This document shows positions 56,375 to 64,000 of a stretch of 64,000 bases of DNA, in pieces (position 1 is the stretch's first letter; the number at the start of each line of letters is the position of its first letter). Source of the stretch: Litoreibacter roseus (GTDB lineage Bacteria > Pseudomonadota > Alphaproteobacteria > Rhodobacterales > Rhodobacteraceae). The stretch lies in assembly GCF_009811795.1 (NCBI RefSeq), contig NZ_BLJE01000008.1, positions 1 to 64,000 of the forward strand, written 5' to 3'. The notes under the pieces are model-generated. The model searched no databases and had not been told where the DNA came from. It saw only the letters and a program-made list of their open reading frames with translations. Both the position numbers and the translations under genes were made by a program.

Positions 56375-56889
56375 TAGGTCGCCGGATAGGGACTTTTCGA
56401 GCGGGGCTTGCGCATTTGTTGCGCAAGGGCGACCAGCCAAAGGCCCGCAAGAGTGGCGCTCCAAAGCGCATTCCAACTTGCCATCGACAGGGCCACGAAC
56501 TCCCAAGCAACTTCATCACACATCACCAGAGTTGATGGTCCGCTGGTCGCCGACGGAAGAAGATCAGCACCCGATAGGTTCGACATATCGAGCCCCGAGC
56601 CGGTGCAAGAGGTCGGCCCTTCCCACCAGTCCCGTTCGACGCCGGTGTGAAAGAAACCAAGGGCCGCGGTCGTTACAGCTGAAGCAGCACCGACCACCAA
56701 GAGCGGCAAGACGGGCAGGCCGATGAGCAAGAGCAGACCAACACCCATCGCAACACCATGAGGATATCGTTGCCAGAGACACATCGCGCAGGGCGCATAG
56801 CCTAATGCCTGAAACACGAAAGCTGCCATGAGCAACATTGCCGATCCGGCCGCAGCGACTGCGCCAATTTGCTTTGCTGATGCCGTCAT
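56374..56889 (-). CDS. DsbB family disulfide oxidoreductase
   Basis: A 171-residue four-helix membrane protein. The first redox pair is APCAMCLWQRYPH (Cys34 and Cys37), and the second pair is in the periplasmic loop (GPTSCTGSG and LVMCDEVAWEF). It reoxidises a DsbA; the DsbA-like gene at 63353 is the nearest candidate. ATG 56889 is chosen because GGAGAA stands before it. It lies 97 bp behind cusF. Its stop TAA is formed by the IS630 junction; the native stop would be TAG. Confidence 0.9.
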   Translation of the reverse strand: MTASAKQIGAVAAAGSAMLLMAAFVFQALGYAPCAMCLWQRYPHGVAMGVGLLLLIGLPVLPLLVVGAASAVTTAALGFFHTGVERDWWEGPTSCTGSGLDMSNLSGADLLPSATSGPSTLVMCDEVAWEFVALSMASWNALWSATLAGLWLVALAQQMRKPRSKSPYPAT

Positions 56890-56986
56890 GGGTTCTCCTT
56901 CGATATTGATGCGGAGCATCTCGCGCCATTTGTGGTCAGGGATGCCGCGATCGTCAGCCCGAAGACTGCAGACCGCGGCAAACCCA

Positions 56987-57328
56987 TCAGTTCGGCATGA
57001 TGGCCCCAATGGCGTACATGCCGTCTTCGCCCTGGACCAACATCAACGTGACTTCGTCTCCAGCGGCCACGTCACCCATCATTTGGGCGTTGTCGAGGAC
57101 CGGCAAATCCATGGTCATGGCGGGCCAGCCGATTTCGGGAATGGGATCATGGCTGACATTGGCCGTACCCTCATCAATGGAGTTCACGACGGCCTTTGTG
57201 TGAACCGCGCCCTCCATTTGCTCGTCGGACATGGGCATGTTCGAATGATCCATGTTGTGGTTCATTTGCGCGAAGCCCACGGATGTGGAGAGGGCAAGTA
57301 TCGCAAGTGTTGAAGTGAGTTGTTTCAT
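56987..57328 (-). CDS. cusF: CusF-like periplasmic copper/silver chaperone
   Basis: A 113-residue secreted protein with signal peptide (1-20), a Met/His-rich linker (MNHNMDHSNMPM) and the CusF beta-barrel. The Cu(I) site residues are present as His60, Trp68, Met71 and Met73 (SHDPIPEIGWPAMTMDL). It carries copper to the CusBA pump. It is 33 bp behind cusA. Similar modules occur four times in the CusB protein of this operon. Confidence 0.92.
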   Translation of the reverse strand: MKQLTSTLAILALSTSVGFAQMNHNMDHSNMPMSDEQMEGAVHTKAVVNSIDEGTANVSHDPIPEIGWPAMTMDLPVLDNAQMMGDVAAGDEVTLMLVQGEDGMYAIGAIMPN

Positions 57329-57361
57329 CGGAATCTCCCTGATGATTGGATAAAGGTGGTG

Positions 57362-60300
57362 CTATTCAGCAGGCACAGCATCACTGGGCTGCGGAACGGG
57401 GTTCGTGATTTCACGGTTCACGCGTCGGAGCGCGAGCCGCTTCCAGATCACGAAGATGGACGGGATCACAAAGAGTGTGAGCAGTGTGGCAGTGACCATT
57501 CCCCCAATCATGGGAGCGGCGATCCGCTGCATGATCTCGGAGCCAGTCCCAGTGCCGTACATGATCGGAATAAGGGCTGCGAAGATCGTGGCGACGGTCA
57601 TCACCTTCGGGCGCACCCGCAACACAGCGCCTTCGAATACTGCTTCTTCGATATCGTCTTTTGTCAGTTTTCGCGTTTCTGATTGTGCAAGGCTGCGCCG
57701 TTTTTCCCAAGCAAGGTTGAGGTAAAGCAGCATGACAATGGCGGTTTCCACCGCGACGCCCGCGAGTGCGATGAAGCCCACAAGGACAGCAATTGAGATA
57801 TCGAAACTGAGATACCACAGGAACCAAACGCCGCCGGCCAGGGCGACCGGAAGGGCTGCAAGAATGATACCGACTTCGATCACCCGGTTGAACGCCAGAA
57901 AGAGCATCAGCGTGATGATGAGAAGGGTCGCTGGCGCAACGATGGCCAGCCTTTCCTGCATGCGCTCAATGTATTCGTACTGACCCGACCATGTCAGGGA
58001 GTAGCCGGATGGCAGACTTACCTCCTCTGCCACCTTCTCCCTTGCCTCGGCGACATAGCCCCCAAGGTCGCGACCCGTGATGTCGATGAAGACAAAGCCT
58101 GTGCGTCGGGCATTCTCCGAGCGGATCATGCCAGGGCCGTCTACGATGCGGATGTCGGCAAGAGCGCTGAGCGGCACCTGCGCGCCTGACGGTGTCACAA
58201 CGGGCAGGTTTTCGAGGCGCTCGGGACTGTTGCGCCATGCCTGGGGGTAGCGCAGGTTGATCGGGAAGCGCTCCAATCCTTCGACGGATTCAGACACCTG
58301 CATGCCGCCGATGGCTGTTTGCACCACATCCTGCACGTCTCGGACGCTCATCATGTAGCGGGCCGCGGCATCCCGATTGACGTCAATCTCGATGAACCTT
58401 CCGCCGATCGGTCGTTCGGCATAGGCTGATGCGGTCCCGTCGATGTCACCGACGGCGCGCTCCACCTCGATGCCGATCTCAGTGATGACCTCGAGATCCG
58501 CGCCTGAAATCTTGACGCCCACCGGGGTGCGGATGCCCGTGGCAAGCATGTCGATGCGGTTCTTGATCGGCTGAATCCAGACGTTTGTGACGCCCGGGAC
58601 CTGGACGATGCGGTCAAGCTCGTCCCGTATCTTTTCCATCGTCATGCCGGGACGCCATTCGGCCTCGGGCTTTAGCTGGATCGTGGTCTCGACCATCGTC
58701 AGAGGAGCCGGATCCGTGGCTGTCTCTGCGCGCCCGACCTTGCCGTGCACGGTCTCGACCTCCGGGACGGTCGCGATCAATCGATTGGTCTGCTGCAAGA
58801 CCTCCCGCGCCTTGCCCGTGGAAATGCCAGGGTAGAAGCTTGGCATGTAGAGGAAATCGCCTTCGTTCAGCTCAGGCATGAATTCCGAGCCAATGCGCTG
58901 GTAGGGGTACCACATTGAGGCGACCAGAGCCCCCGCCAGGATCGTCGTGGCCCAGGGCCATGCGATGGCGGCATCAAGGAATGGCCGATAGACAAAGACC
59001 ACGATCCGATTGAGAGGGTTTTTGCGCTCGGGCAAGATGCGGCCGCGCACAAAATACCCCATGAGGACCGGCACCAATGTGATGGAGAGGATCGCGGCGG
59101 CCGCCATGGCATAGGTTTTTGTATAGGCGAGCGGCGCGAAGAGGCGCCCCTCCTGGTTCTCCAGCACAAAGACCGGTAGGAAACTGACCGTGATGATCGC
59201 GAGGGAATAGAACAGCGCGGGGCCAACTTCAGAAGCGCATTCCTGCACGATCCGCCATCGGTTTTCGGCGGTGAGTTTTTCCTTCTCCAATCGCCTGTGC
59301 ATCGCCTCGATCATGACGATTGAGGCATCGACCATTGCGCCGATCGCAATAGCGATCCCGCCAAGCGACATGATGTTGGCATTCACGCCCTGCGCTTTCA
59401 TCAGGATGAAGGCGGCGAAGATGCCGAGGGGCAGGGACAGCAGGATGACGAGCGAGGACCGCAAATGCAGGAGAAACGCCGCACAGACCAACACGACGAC
59501 AATGAACTCTTGCGTCAGTTTCTTTTGGAGATTTTCTATCGCCCGTTCAATGACGCCGGAGCGATCATAGGTCGTCACGATCTCGACGCCGTCCGGCAGG
59601 TTCACGCGCAACTCGTCGATGCGGGCCTCGACCGCCTTGATGGTCGCCAGCGCATTCCCGCCCCATCGAAGTATGACAACGCCGCCGACCGCATCGCCCA
59701 GCCCGTCAAACTCCCCTACCCCACGGCGCATTTCGGGGCCAAGCCGAATGTCAGCCACATCTCCCAGCGTCAGCGCCGCGCCGCGCTCGTTGATCATCAG
59801 GGGTGCGCTCGCGAGGTCTGAGACCTCGTCGACATAGCCTGACGAGCGCACCATGAACTCGGCTTCGCCCATTTCGATCACACTGCCGCCGGTCTCGCGA
59901 TTGGCGGCCTGAATGGCATTACGCAGCTGAGCAAGCGTGATGTCGTAGGCGCGCAGCTTGTTCGGGTCGACAACGACCTGATACTGCTTGACCATGCCGC
60001 CGATGGTAGCGACTTCCGAGACCCCATCCACCGCCTGCAATTCATATTTCAGAAACCAGTCCTGCAGCGTTCTGAGCTGTGCCAGGTCATGGTTCCCGGT
60101 TCGATCAATCAACGCATACTGGTAGATCCATCCGACACCAGTCGCGTCTGGTCCAAGCTGAGGAGAGACGCCTTCGGGCAGGCTGCCTGTGATCTGGCCG
60201 AGATATTCCAGCACCCGGGATCGCGCCCAATACAGGTCCGTCCCGTCTTCGAAAACGATGTAGACAAAGCTGTCGCCAAAAAAGGAAAAGCCACGCACGT

Positions 60301-60541
60301 CCTGCGCGCCGGGCACGGCCAGCATTGCGGTGGCGAGCGGATAGGTGATCTGGTTCTCGACGACCTGGGGTGCCTGTCCGGGATAGGGCGTGCGCACGAT
60401 GACCTGAACATCCGACAGGTCCGGGATGGCATCTACCGGGGTTTCCCGGATCGCCCAGATACCGACAGCTCCCATCATGAACGCGAGGACCAGGATGATG
60501 AACCTATTGGCGATGGAGCCTTTGATGATGGCGGGGATCAC
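57362..60541 (-). CDS. cusA: CusA-type heavy-metal RND efflux pump
   Basis: A 1059-residue inner-membrane proton-driven pump (HME-RND). It starts with IIKGSIANRFIILVLAFMMG, has 12 predicted helices and two large periplasmic loops, and contains the HME motif GAMVDASIVMIEAMHRRLE in TM4. Exports Cu(I) or Ag(I) through a tripartite channel. It overlaps cusB by 4 bp. No outer-membrane CusC gene is seen in this window. Confidence 0.95.
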   Translation of the reverse strand: MIPAIIKGSIANRFIILVLAFMMGAVGIWAIRETPVDAIPDLSDVQVIVRTPYPGQAPQVVENQITYPLATAMLAVPGAQDVRGFSFFGDSFVYIVFEDGTDLYWARSRVLEYLGQITGSLPEGVSPQLGPDATGVGWIYQYALIDRTGNHDLAQLRTLQDWFLKYELQAVDGVSEVATIGGMVKQYQVVVDPNKLRAYDITLAQLRNAIQAANRETGGSVIEMGEAEFMVRSSGYVDEVSDLASAPLMINERGAALTLGDVADIRLGPEMRRGVGEFDGLGDAVGGVVILRWGGNALATIKAVEARIDELRVNLPDGVEIVTTYDRSGVIERAIENLQKKLTQEFIVVVLVCAAFLLHLRSSLVILLSLPLGIFAAFILMKAQGVNANIMSLGGIAIAIGAMVDASIVMIEAMHRRLEKEKLTAENRWRIVQECASEVGPALFYSLAIITVSFLPVFVLENQEGRLFAPLAYTKTYAMAAAAILSITLVPVLMGYFVRGRILPERKNPLNRIVVFVYRPFLDAAIAWPWATTILAGALVASMWYPYQRIGSEFMPELNEGDFLYMPSFYPGISTGKAREVLQQTNRLIATVPEVETVHGKVGRAETATDPAPLTMVETTIQLKPEAEWRPGMTMEKIRDELDRIVQVPGVTNVWIQPIKNRIDMLATGIRTPVGVKISGADLEVITEIGIEVERAVGDIDGTASAYAERPIGGRFIEIDVNRDAAARYMMSVRDVQDVVQTAIGGMQVSESVEGLERFPINLRYPQAWRNSPERLENLPVVTPSGAQVPLSALADIRIVDGPGMIRSENARRTGFVFIDITGRDLGGYVAEAREKVAEEVSLPSGYSLTWSGQYEYIERMQERLAIVAPATLLIITLMLFLAFNRVIEVGIILAALPVALAGGVWFLWYLSFDISIAVLVGFIALAGVAVETAIVMLLYLNLAWEKRRSLAQSETRKLTKDDIEEAVFEGAVLRVRPKVMTVATIFAALIPIMYGTGTGSEIMQRIAAPMIGGMVTATLLTLFVIPSIFVIWKRLALRRVNREITNPVPQPSDAVPAE

Positions 60542-62733
60542 TGTGTGACGCTCCCATCAAGGGCCACATCAACGATCGTCATCGAGAAATCGGGATTGCG
60601 GTGCAGCAATAGCGTGAGATCTGTCCCAACCGGAAGCTGCGTTGGATCAAGTGCATCGTCCAGAGCGAAGTCCATGGTCATGCCGGGCATGCCGATCTCC
60701 CGCATGGGTCCGTGTGTTACGTTCGCCGTGCGCGCCGTGGCATCTACGCTGTTGATTTTGCCTGCAACTTGCATCGGCGGTGTCGCGGGCTCTGCCGCGG
60801 ACAAAACCATATTCATGCCATCCGGCCGGGCAAAGGTAAGCGTCATTTCCGCTCCGGTTGCGAGACTGGCCAGATCAAGGGCCTCATCAACGGCGAAATC
60901 CATGGTCATGCCGGGCATGCCAATTTCTTTCATGGGCCCATGTGTGATCGTGGCCATGCCCGTGTCGGCATTGATGGCTTCAATCGTGCCCGCAACAACA
61001 ATCGCGGGCGCGGACTTCATCGTCGCCATTTCCGGATCAGCGGTTTCAGCCGGGTCTGACCCCTCGGCGCGCACCGCAATGATTGAGAACATACCGCTTT
61101 CATCAGCGGCGAGGTCAAACTCGATGGGCTGATCAATCGGTACGTCGCCAAGTTCGACGCCGTCTACAGGTAAGTCCATGGTCATCGCAGGCCAACCGAG
61201 TGCCGCAATCGGCCCGTGTTCAAGGGTCAGTTTGCCGTCTGGCGTCACCGCTTTGGCCAAGCCTGTGCCGGTCGCGGCCACGCCGTCGTCAGGGCTCAAT
61301 TCCAACAAGCTGAGCAAACCGTCAGCGCCGCGAGCTGCGGTGAAGGCGACTTCCGCCCCCTCTTCTAGCCGATCAAGCGCAACATCCGAACGCACCGGAA
61401 ACTCCGATGTCATCGCAGGCCAATCCAGACTGATCAGCGCGTCATGGCGCACGGTCGCAATGCGATTTTCGCGATCAAGAGAGACAAGGACGCCTTTGCC
61501 CATGGCGGGCTCGGCATCGGTTGGTGCCATGCGCATGAAGCCTGCGCTGAGCGCGCTTTCGCTGTCGATCAGGAACTGAGCGGAGGCGACCACCTCTTCA
61601 CCGGGTCCCAAGCCCTGAAGGATTTCGGTCCGCCCACCCTCGCCGAAGTTGTCGCGCAGGCCGGTGGTGACGAGCCTTGGCCTGAATGTGCCCTCGCCCG
61701 TGGCAAGAATGACCCGCTCCGCCGCACCCGTCCGGATCAGCGCTTCCGACGGGACTGTCAGGACCGTTCTGCTCTCGTTCGGGGTTAGACTGACACTGCC
61801 AAACATGCCGGGGCGGAGCACGCCGTCCGAGTTGTCAAAGCGCAATCTGACCGGCAGCGTTCGGGTCTGGGGATCGAGCTCGGGGTAGACATAGTCGATC
61901 TCGCCTTCGAAAATGCGTCCCGGCAAGTGTTCGAACCGCGCGACGGCGCGCATGTCCTCTGAAAGCCTTGCGATATCGCGTTCGAAAACGTCGACGATCA
62001 GCCAAACCCGACTGAGGTCGGCCACCGAAAACGCAAGAGTCCCCGGTTGAAGATACATGCCATCCGCGGCGTTCAAGGCGATTACGACGCCCTCCTGTGG
62101 GGCTTCGATCTGAATATTACGAACGAGTTCGCCGCCAGCCTCGATGTCAGCCACCTGGCGTGCGGACATGCCGTGGCTCATGAGTTTGCTGCGCGCGGCC
62201 TCCAGAATGCGTGGATTCCCATCTTCGACCGCACGGACAAGGTCGCCCGTTGCCGCGGCTATGAGAGGTGAAAACAGCTCAAAGAGCACCTGCTGTTCAG
62301 ACACCCTGTCGCCAACGGCGCGCACTTCCAGTCGTTCGATCCATCCCTCGACACGCGTGTGCACGTGGCTGGTGAGGTGCTCGTCATAGCCGACAAACCC
62401 CACCGTTTCGATCCGTGGTGCCACATCCGTCATGCGCGCAATGGCAGTGCGTACCCCGATGGCATTGATTTCCGCTGCGTCCAGCGAAACTTCTTGCGGG
62501 TCCCCGGAGGGTTCCTGTCCCGCATAAACGGGGACCAGATCCATGCCCATGGGCGACTTTCCAGGCCCGTCCCTGCGGAAATTCGCATCCATGGGGGCGA
62601 CCCAATAGAGGATATCCGGGCCTGCGGAGCCAGCTTGCTCTGCTGGGTTCAGGTAGATCCTCTCAAGATAGACGCCTCCCGCCAGGCCCCCCGCCAGAGC
62701 CAGAACAGAAAGCGCCGCATAACGTCCGCGCAT
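60538..62733 (-). CDS. cusB: CusB membrane fusion protein with four C-terminal CusF-like modules
   Basis: A 731-residue adaptor, nearly twice the length of E. coli CusB. Residues 38-75 hold a heavy-metal-binding start (ILYWVAPMDANFRRDGPGKS, then PMGMDLVPVY). The barrel-sandwich and beta-barrel adaptor domains cover about 80-400. After that come four CusF-like domains with H-W-M-M positions as follows: D1 His430, Trp438, Met441, Ser443; D2 His506, Trp514, Met517, Met519; D3 His598, Met606, Met609, Met611; D4 His674, Met682, Met685, Met687. D3 and D4 are nearly identical in the core. It joins copper capture to the CusA pump. Confidence 0.92.
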   Translation of the reverse strand: MRGRYAALSVLALAGGLAGGVYLERIYLNPAEQAGSAGPDILYWVAPMDANFRRDGPGKSPMGMDLVPVYAGQEPSGDPQEVSLDAAEINAIGVRTAIARMTDVAPRIETVGFVGYDEHLTSHVHTRVEGWIERLEVRAVGDRVSEQQVLFELFSPLIAAATGDLVRAVEDGNPRILEAARSKLMSHGMSARQVADIEAGGELVRNIQIEAPQEGVVIALNAADGMYLQPGTLAFSVADLSRVWLIVDVFERDIARLSEDMRAVARFEHLPGRIFEGEIDYVYPELDPQTRTLPVRLRFDNSDGVLRPGMFGSVSLTPNESRTVLTVPSEALIRTGAAERVILATGEGTFRPRLVTTGLRDNFGEGGRTEILQGLGPGEEVVASAQFLIDSESALSAGFMRMAPTDAEPAMGKGVLVSLDRENRIATVRHDALISLDWPAMTSEFPVRSDVALDRLEEGAEVAFTAARGADGLLSLLELSPDDGVAATGTGLAKAVTPDGKLTLEHGPIAALGWPAMTMDLPVDGVELGDVPIDQPIEFDLAADESGMFSIIAVRAEGSDPAETADPEMATMKSAPAIVVAGTIEAINADTGMATITHGPMKEIGMPGMTMDFAVDEALDLASLATGAEMTLTFARPDGMNMVLSAAEPATPPMQVAGKINSVDATARTANVTHGPMREIGMPGMTMDFALDDALDPTQLPVGTDLTLLLHRNPDFSMTIVDVALDGSVTQ

Positions 62734-62809
62734 AGAAACCTCCAGTCGCTGACGCTCTATGCGTCAGGCAAAACGAACCAATGCCCGCCGATAGGCAGGC
62801 GGTGACGTT

Positions 62810-63202
62810 TTAGGAGAGGCGGGGTGGACGGTCGGGTGCGCTTAGTGTCAGAGATGTCGACCAGCGTGGAAGGGCGTCAACAGCATCGCTCGGCTGCGGG
62901 TCGTATGTCGATGCATCAACACCGTCATACTTCGCATCGATGTGGCAGCACAGAGCCGTGTGGCAGTCGCTGCCGTGCAAGACTTGGGTCTCGGACTGCG
63001 ATGCGTGCATCGCCGAATGGACATGGGTCACGTCCATTTGGTTACTTGCGGTGTGCGCGATGCTCATTGCCTGGTGGCCGCTGTGATCATGAGGAACTGC
63101 AGCTGCTGTGCCGGCCATAGCCATGACTCCGGGCATAACCAACGCAATGCATAGGCTGAGCACGGTTGAGAACCGCAGGAAATATGAGACACCTGACACC
63201 AT
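62810..63202 (-). CDS. small secreted His/Cys-rich protein at the start of the cus operon
   Basis: A 130-residue protein with a hydrophobic N-terminal segment (about 8-32) and many metal-ligand residues (HDHSGH, HVHSAMHAS, DCHTALCCHIDA). The length and the location ahead of cusB resemble the small DUF2946-type proteins upstream of copper RND genes. It may bind copper or silver in the periplasm. It is 76 bp upstream of cusB and divergent from the DsbA gene. Confidence 0.7.
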   Translation of the reverse strand: MVSGVSYFLRFSTVLSLCIALVMPGVMAMAGTAAAVPHDHSGHQAMSIAHTASNQMDVTHVHSAMHASQSETQVLHGSDCHTALCCHIDAKYDGVDASTYDPQPSDAVDALPRWSTSLTLSAPDRPPRLS

Positions 63203-63352
63203 TGGGCAGCGAAGTAGCTTTGTTCACAGGGTGCGGCAAGAACTTCGCGCGAGAAGATTTGTATCAGAATGTAAAGTTGACGGCGGGAAAAGGCCCACGA
63301 TAGTCGGAGTAGCGCATGATTACTTAGTCAACGAAGTTGGTCCCTTAGCGAG

Positions 63353-64000
63353 ATGGATGCAAAAAAGCGGTCGACCCTTCTCACGATAGCCGCCATCGGC
63401 GTTGGCTATGTTGCTTTGAGAAACCTCCCTGCTTTGTTGCCGGAAACGCTGGAGCTCGAACCTCTCGATCAACCGGCCGGATTCAGAAAATACGTTGCGG
63501 GCGAAACCTCGGGCGGGTTTGACCCCTTTGTCGGTTTGGGCACCACGGAGAGTGCCGACGTAACAGCGCAGAAAGCTGCGGCGTTGAAGAGAGTGTCTGC
63601 AGACCTGTGTGATGCACTTTATGGCAATCTTGACGCCACGGCATCGATCATTCCGATGGCCTCTTTCTCAGATTACTATTGTCCCTTCTGCCGGGTGCAG
63701 ACCAAGCGCCTGGCGGGCATGACAGAGAACATGACAGACCAGGTGGCCGTTGCATGGCACGAGCTTCCGCTGCTCGGCGACAGTTCGAACCTGGCCGCCA
63801 AAGCCGCGTTGGCGGCCAAACGACAAGGGGCTTATGTCACGTTCCATGAGCGATTGATGACGACCCCGTTTCAGGCATCAGAGGAGTATCTCGTCCGCTT
63901 GTCGGATGATCTCGGTGTCGACAGCGCACAGTTGATCGCCGACATGAACAGCGCCGCGATTGCGCGAGAACTCGAAAACAGCGCGGCCCTTGCCCGTGTG
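63353..64000 (+). CDS. DsbA-family thioredoxin-fold protein, 3' end outside the window
   Basis: An open frame from ATG 63353 to the window end (216 codons) without a stop. It has an N-terminal hydrophobic segment (about 8-30) and the active site DYYCPFCRV (Cys110 and Cys113), followed by the helical insertion of DsbA/BdbD proteins. The 80 residues between anchor and active site are longer than usual. It is divergent from the cus operon that ends in a dsbB gene, so the two may be a functional pair. The 150-bp gap is the shared control region. Confidence 0.85.
   Translation, partial: MDAKKRSTLLTIAAIGVGYVALRNLPALLPETLELEPLDQPAGFRKYVAGETSGGFDPFVGLGTTESADVTAQKAAALKRVSADLCDALYGNLDATASIIPMASFSDYYCPFCRVQTKRLAGMTENMTDQVAVAWHELPLLGDSSNLAAKAALAAKRQGAYVTFHERLMTTPFQASEEYLVRLSDDLGVDSAQLIADMNSAAIARELENSAALARV

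Noticed and set aside
60671-60950. Repeated DNA as a possible CRISPR or mobile repeat
   Set aside because: The two similar segments encode the metal-binding cores of CusF-like modules and are in frame within cusB.
60089-61132. Plus-strand open frame (347 codons) across the cusA/cusB junction
   Set aside because: It is antisense to cusA and to the CusF-like repeats; its apparent internal repeats only mirror those modules.

Overview
The window looks like part of a large, conjugative, metal-resistance plasmid of an alphaproteobacterium, most likely a Rhodobacteraceae/Roseobacter-group member. This is inferred from a repABC-type replication unit (end of repB, antisense RNA, repC), high GC, alphaproteobacterial plasmid housekeeping genes (ArdC, DUF2958), a VirD2-like relaxase with a VirD4 coupling protein, and a complete VirB-type type IV secretion operon. 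No rRNA, tRNA or CRISPR was seen.

Layout. 1-4375: replication/partition (repB end, ctRNA, repC), an AAA ATPase and an ArdC-like antirestriction protein. 4617-12158: mercury and cation resistance: merR, then merT-merP-small membrane proteins-merF-like-merA and a second merA-like reductase; an HMA-CDF fusion with a divergent CmtR-like ArsR regulator; a CDF exporter with a divergent MerR. 12679-18323: small plasmid genes, a probable oriT, mobC-like gene, relaxase and coupling protein. 18461-25133: accessory insertions: a PIN/ImmA-IrrE toxin-antitoxin-like pair, a tyrosine recombinase, a MarR/monooxygenase pair, and an IS91-type element with an associated integrase. 25381-36515 (minus strand): virB1-virB11 with extra secreted proteins, including an unusual VirB5-lytic transglycosylase chimera. 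36645-39131: stability genes (PIN plus excisionase-like HTH, XRE regulator, small proteins). 39488-54485: MerR-controlled metal-stress region: CzcN-like methyltransferase, CDF and transglutaminase; SCO1-DsbB-DsbA-PCuAC-SCO1-M23-DUF411-ZIP-LspA; CadA/ZntA-type ATPase with TRAP permeases and an L,D-transpeptidase; a second L,D-transpeptidase. 54682-64000: membrane protein, IS630-family element, and a copper efflux operon (CusB-CusA-CusF-DsbB) with a divergent DsbA that runs off the window.

How it works together. Resistance covers uptake and reduction of Hg(II), export of divalent cations (CDFs, P-type ATPase), copper export and chaperoning (CusABF, PCuAC, SCO1, DUF411), and repair or remodelling of metal-sensitive periplasmic targets (disulfide oxidases, L,D-transpeptidases, M23 peptidase, lipoprotein signal peptidase). 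Six promoters with the MerR-type 19-bp spacer and a shared TTGA-CT core precede the metal genes, which suggests one plasmid-wide metal-responsive regulon that includes cell-wall enzymes. The most unusual items are the SLT domain embedded in a VirB5-like protein, a CusB subunit carrying four CusF-like modules, a nic site matching the T-DNA border core, and an IS630 copy sitting exactly in the shared stop codons of two convergent genes.
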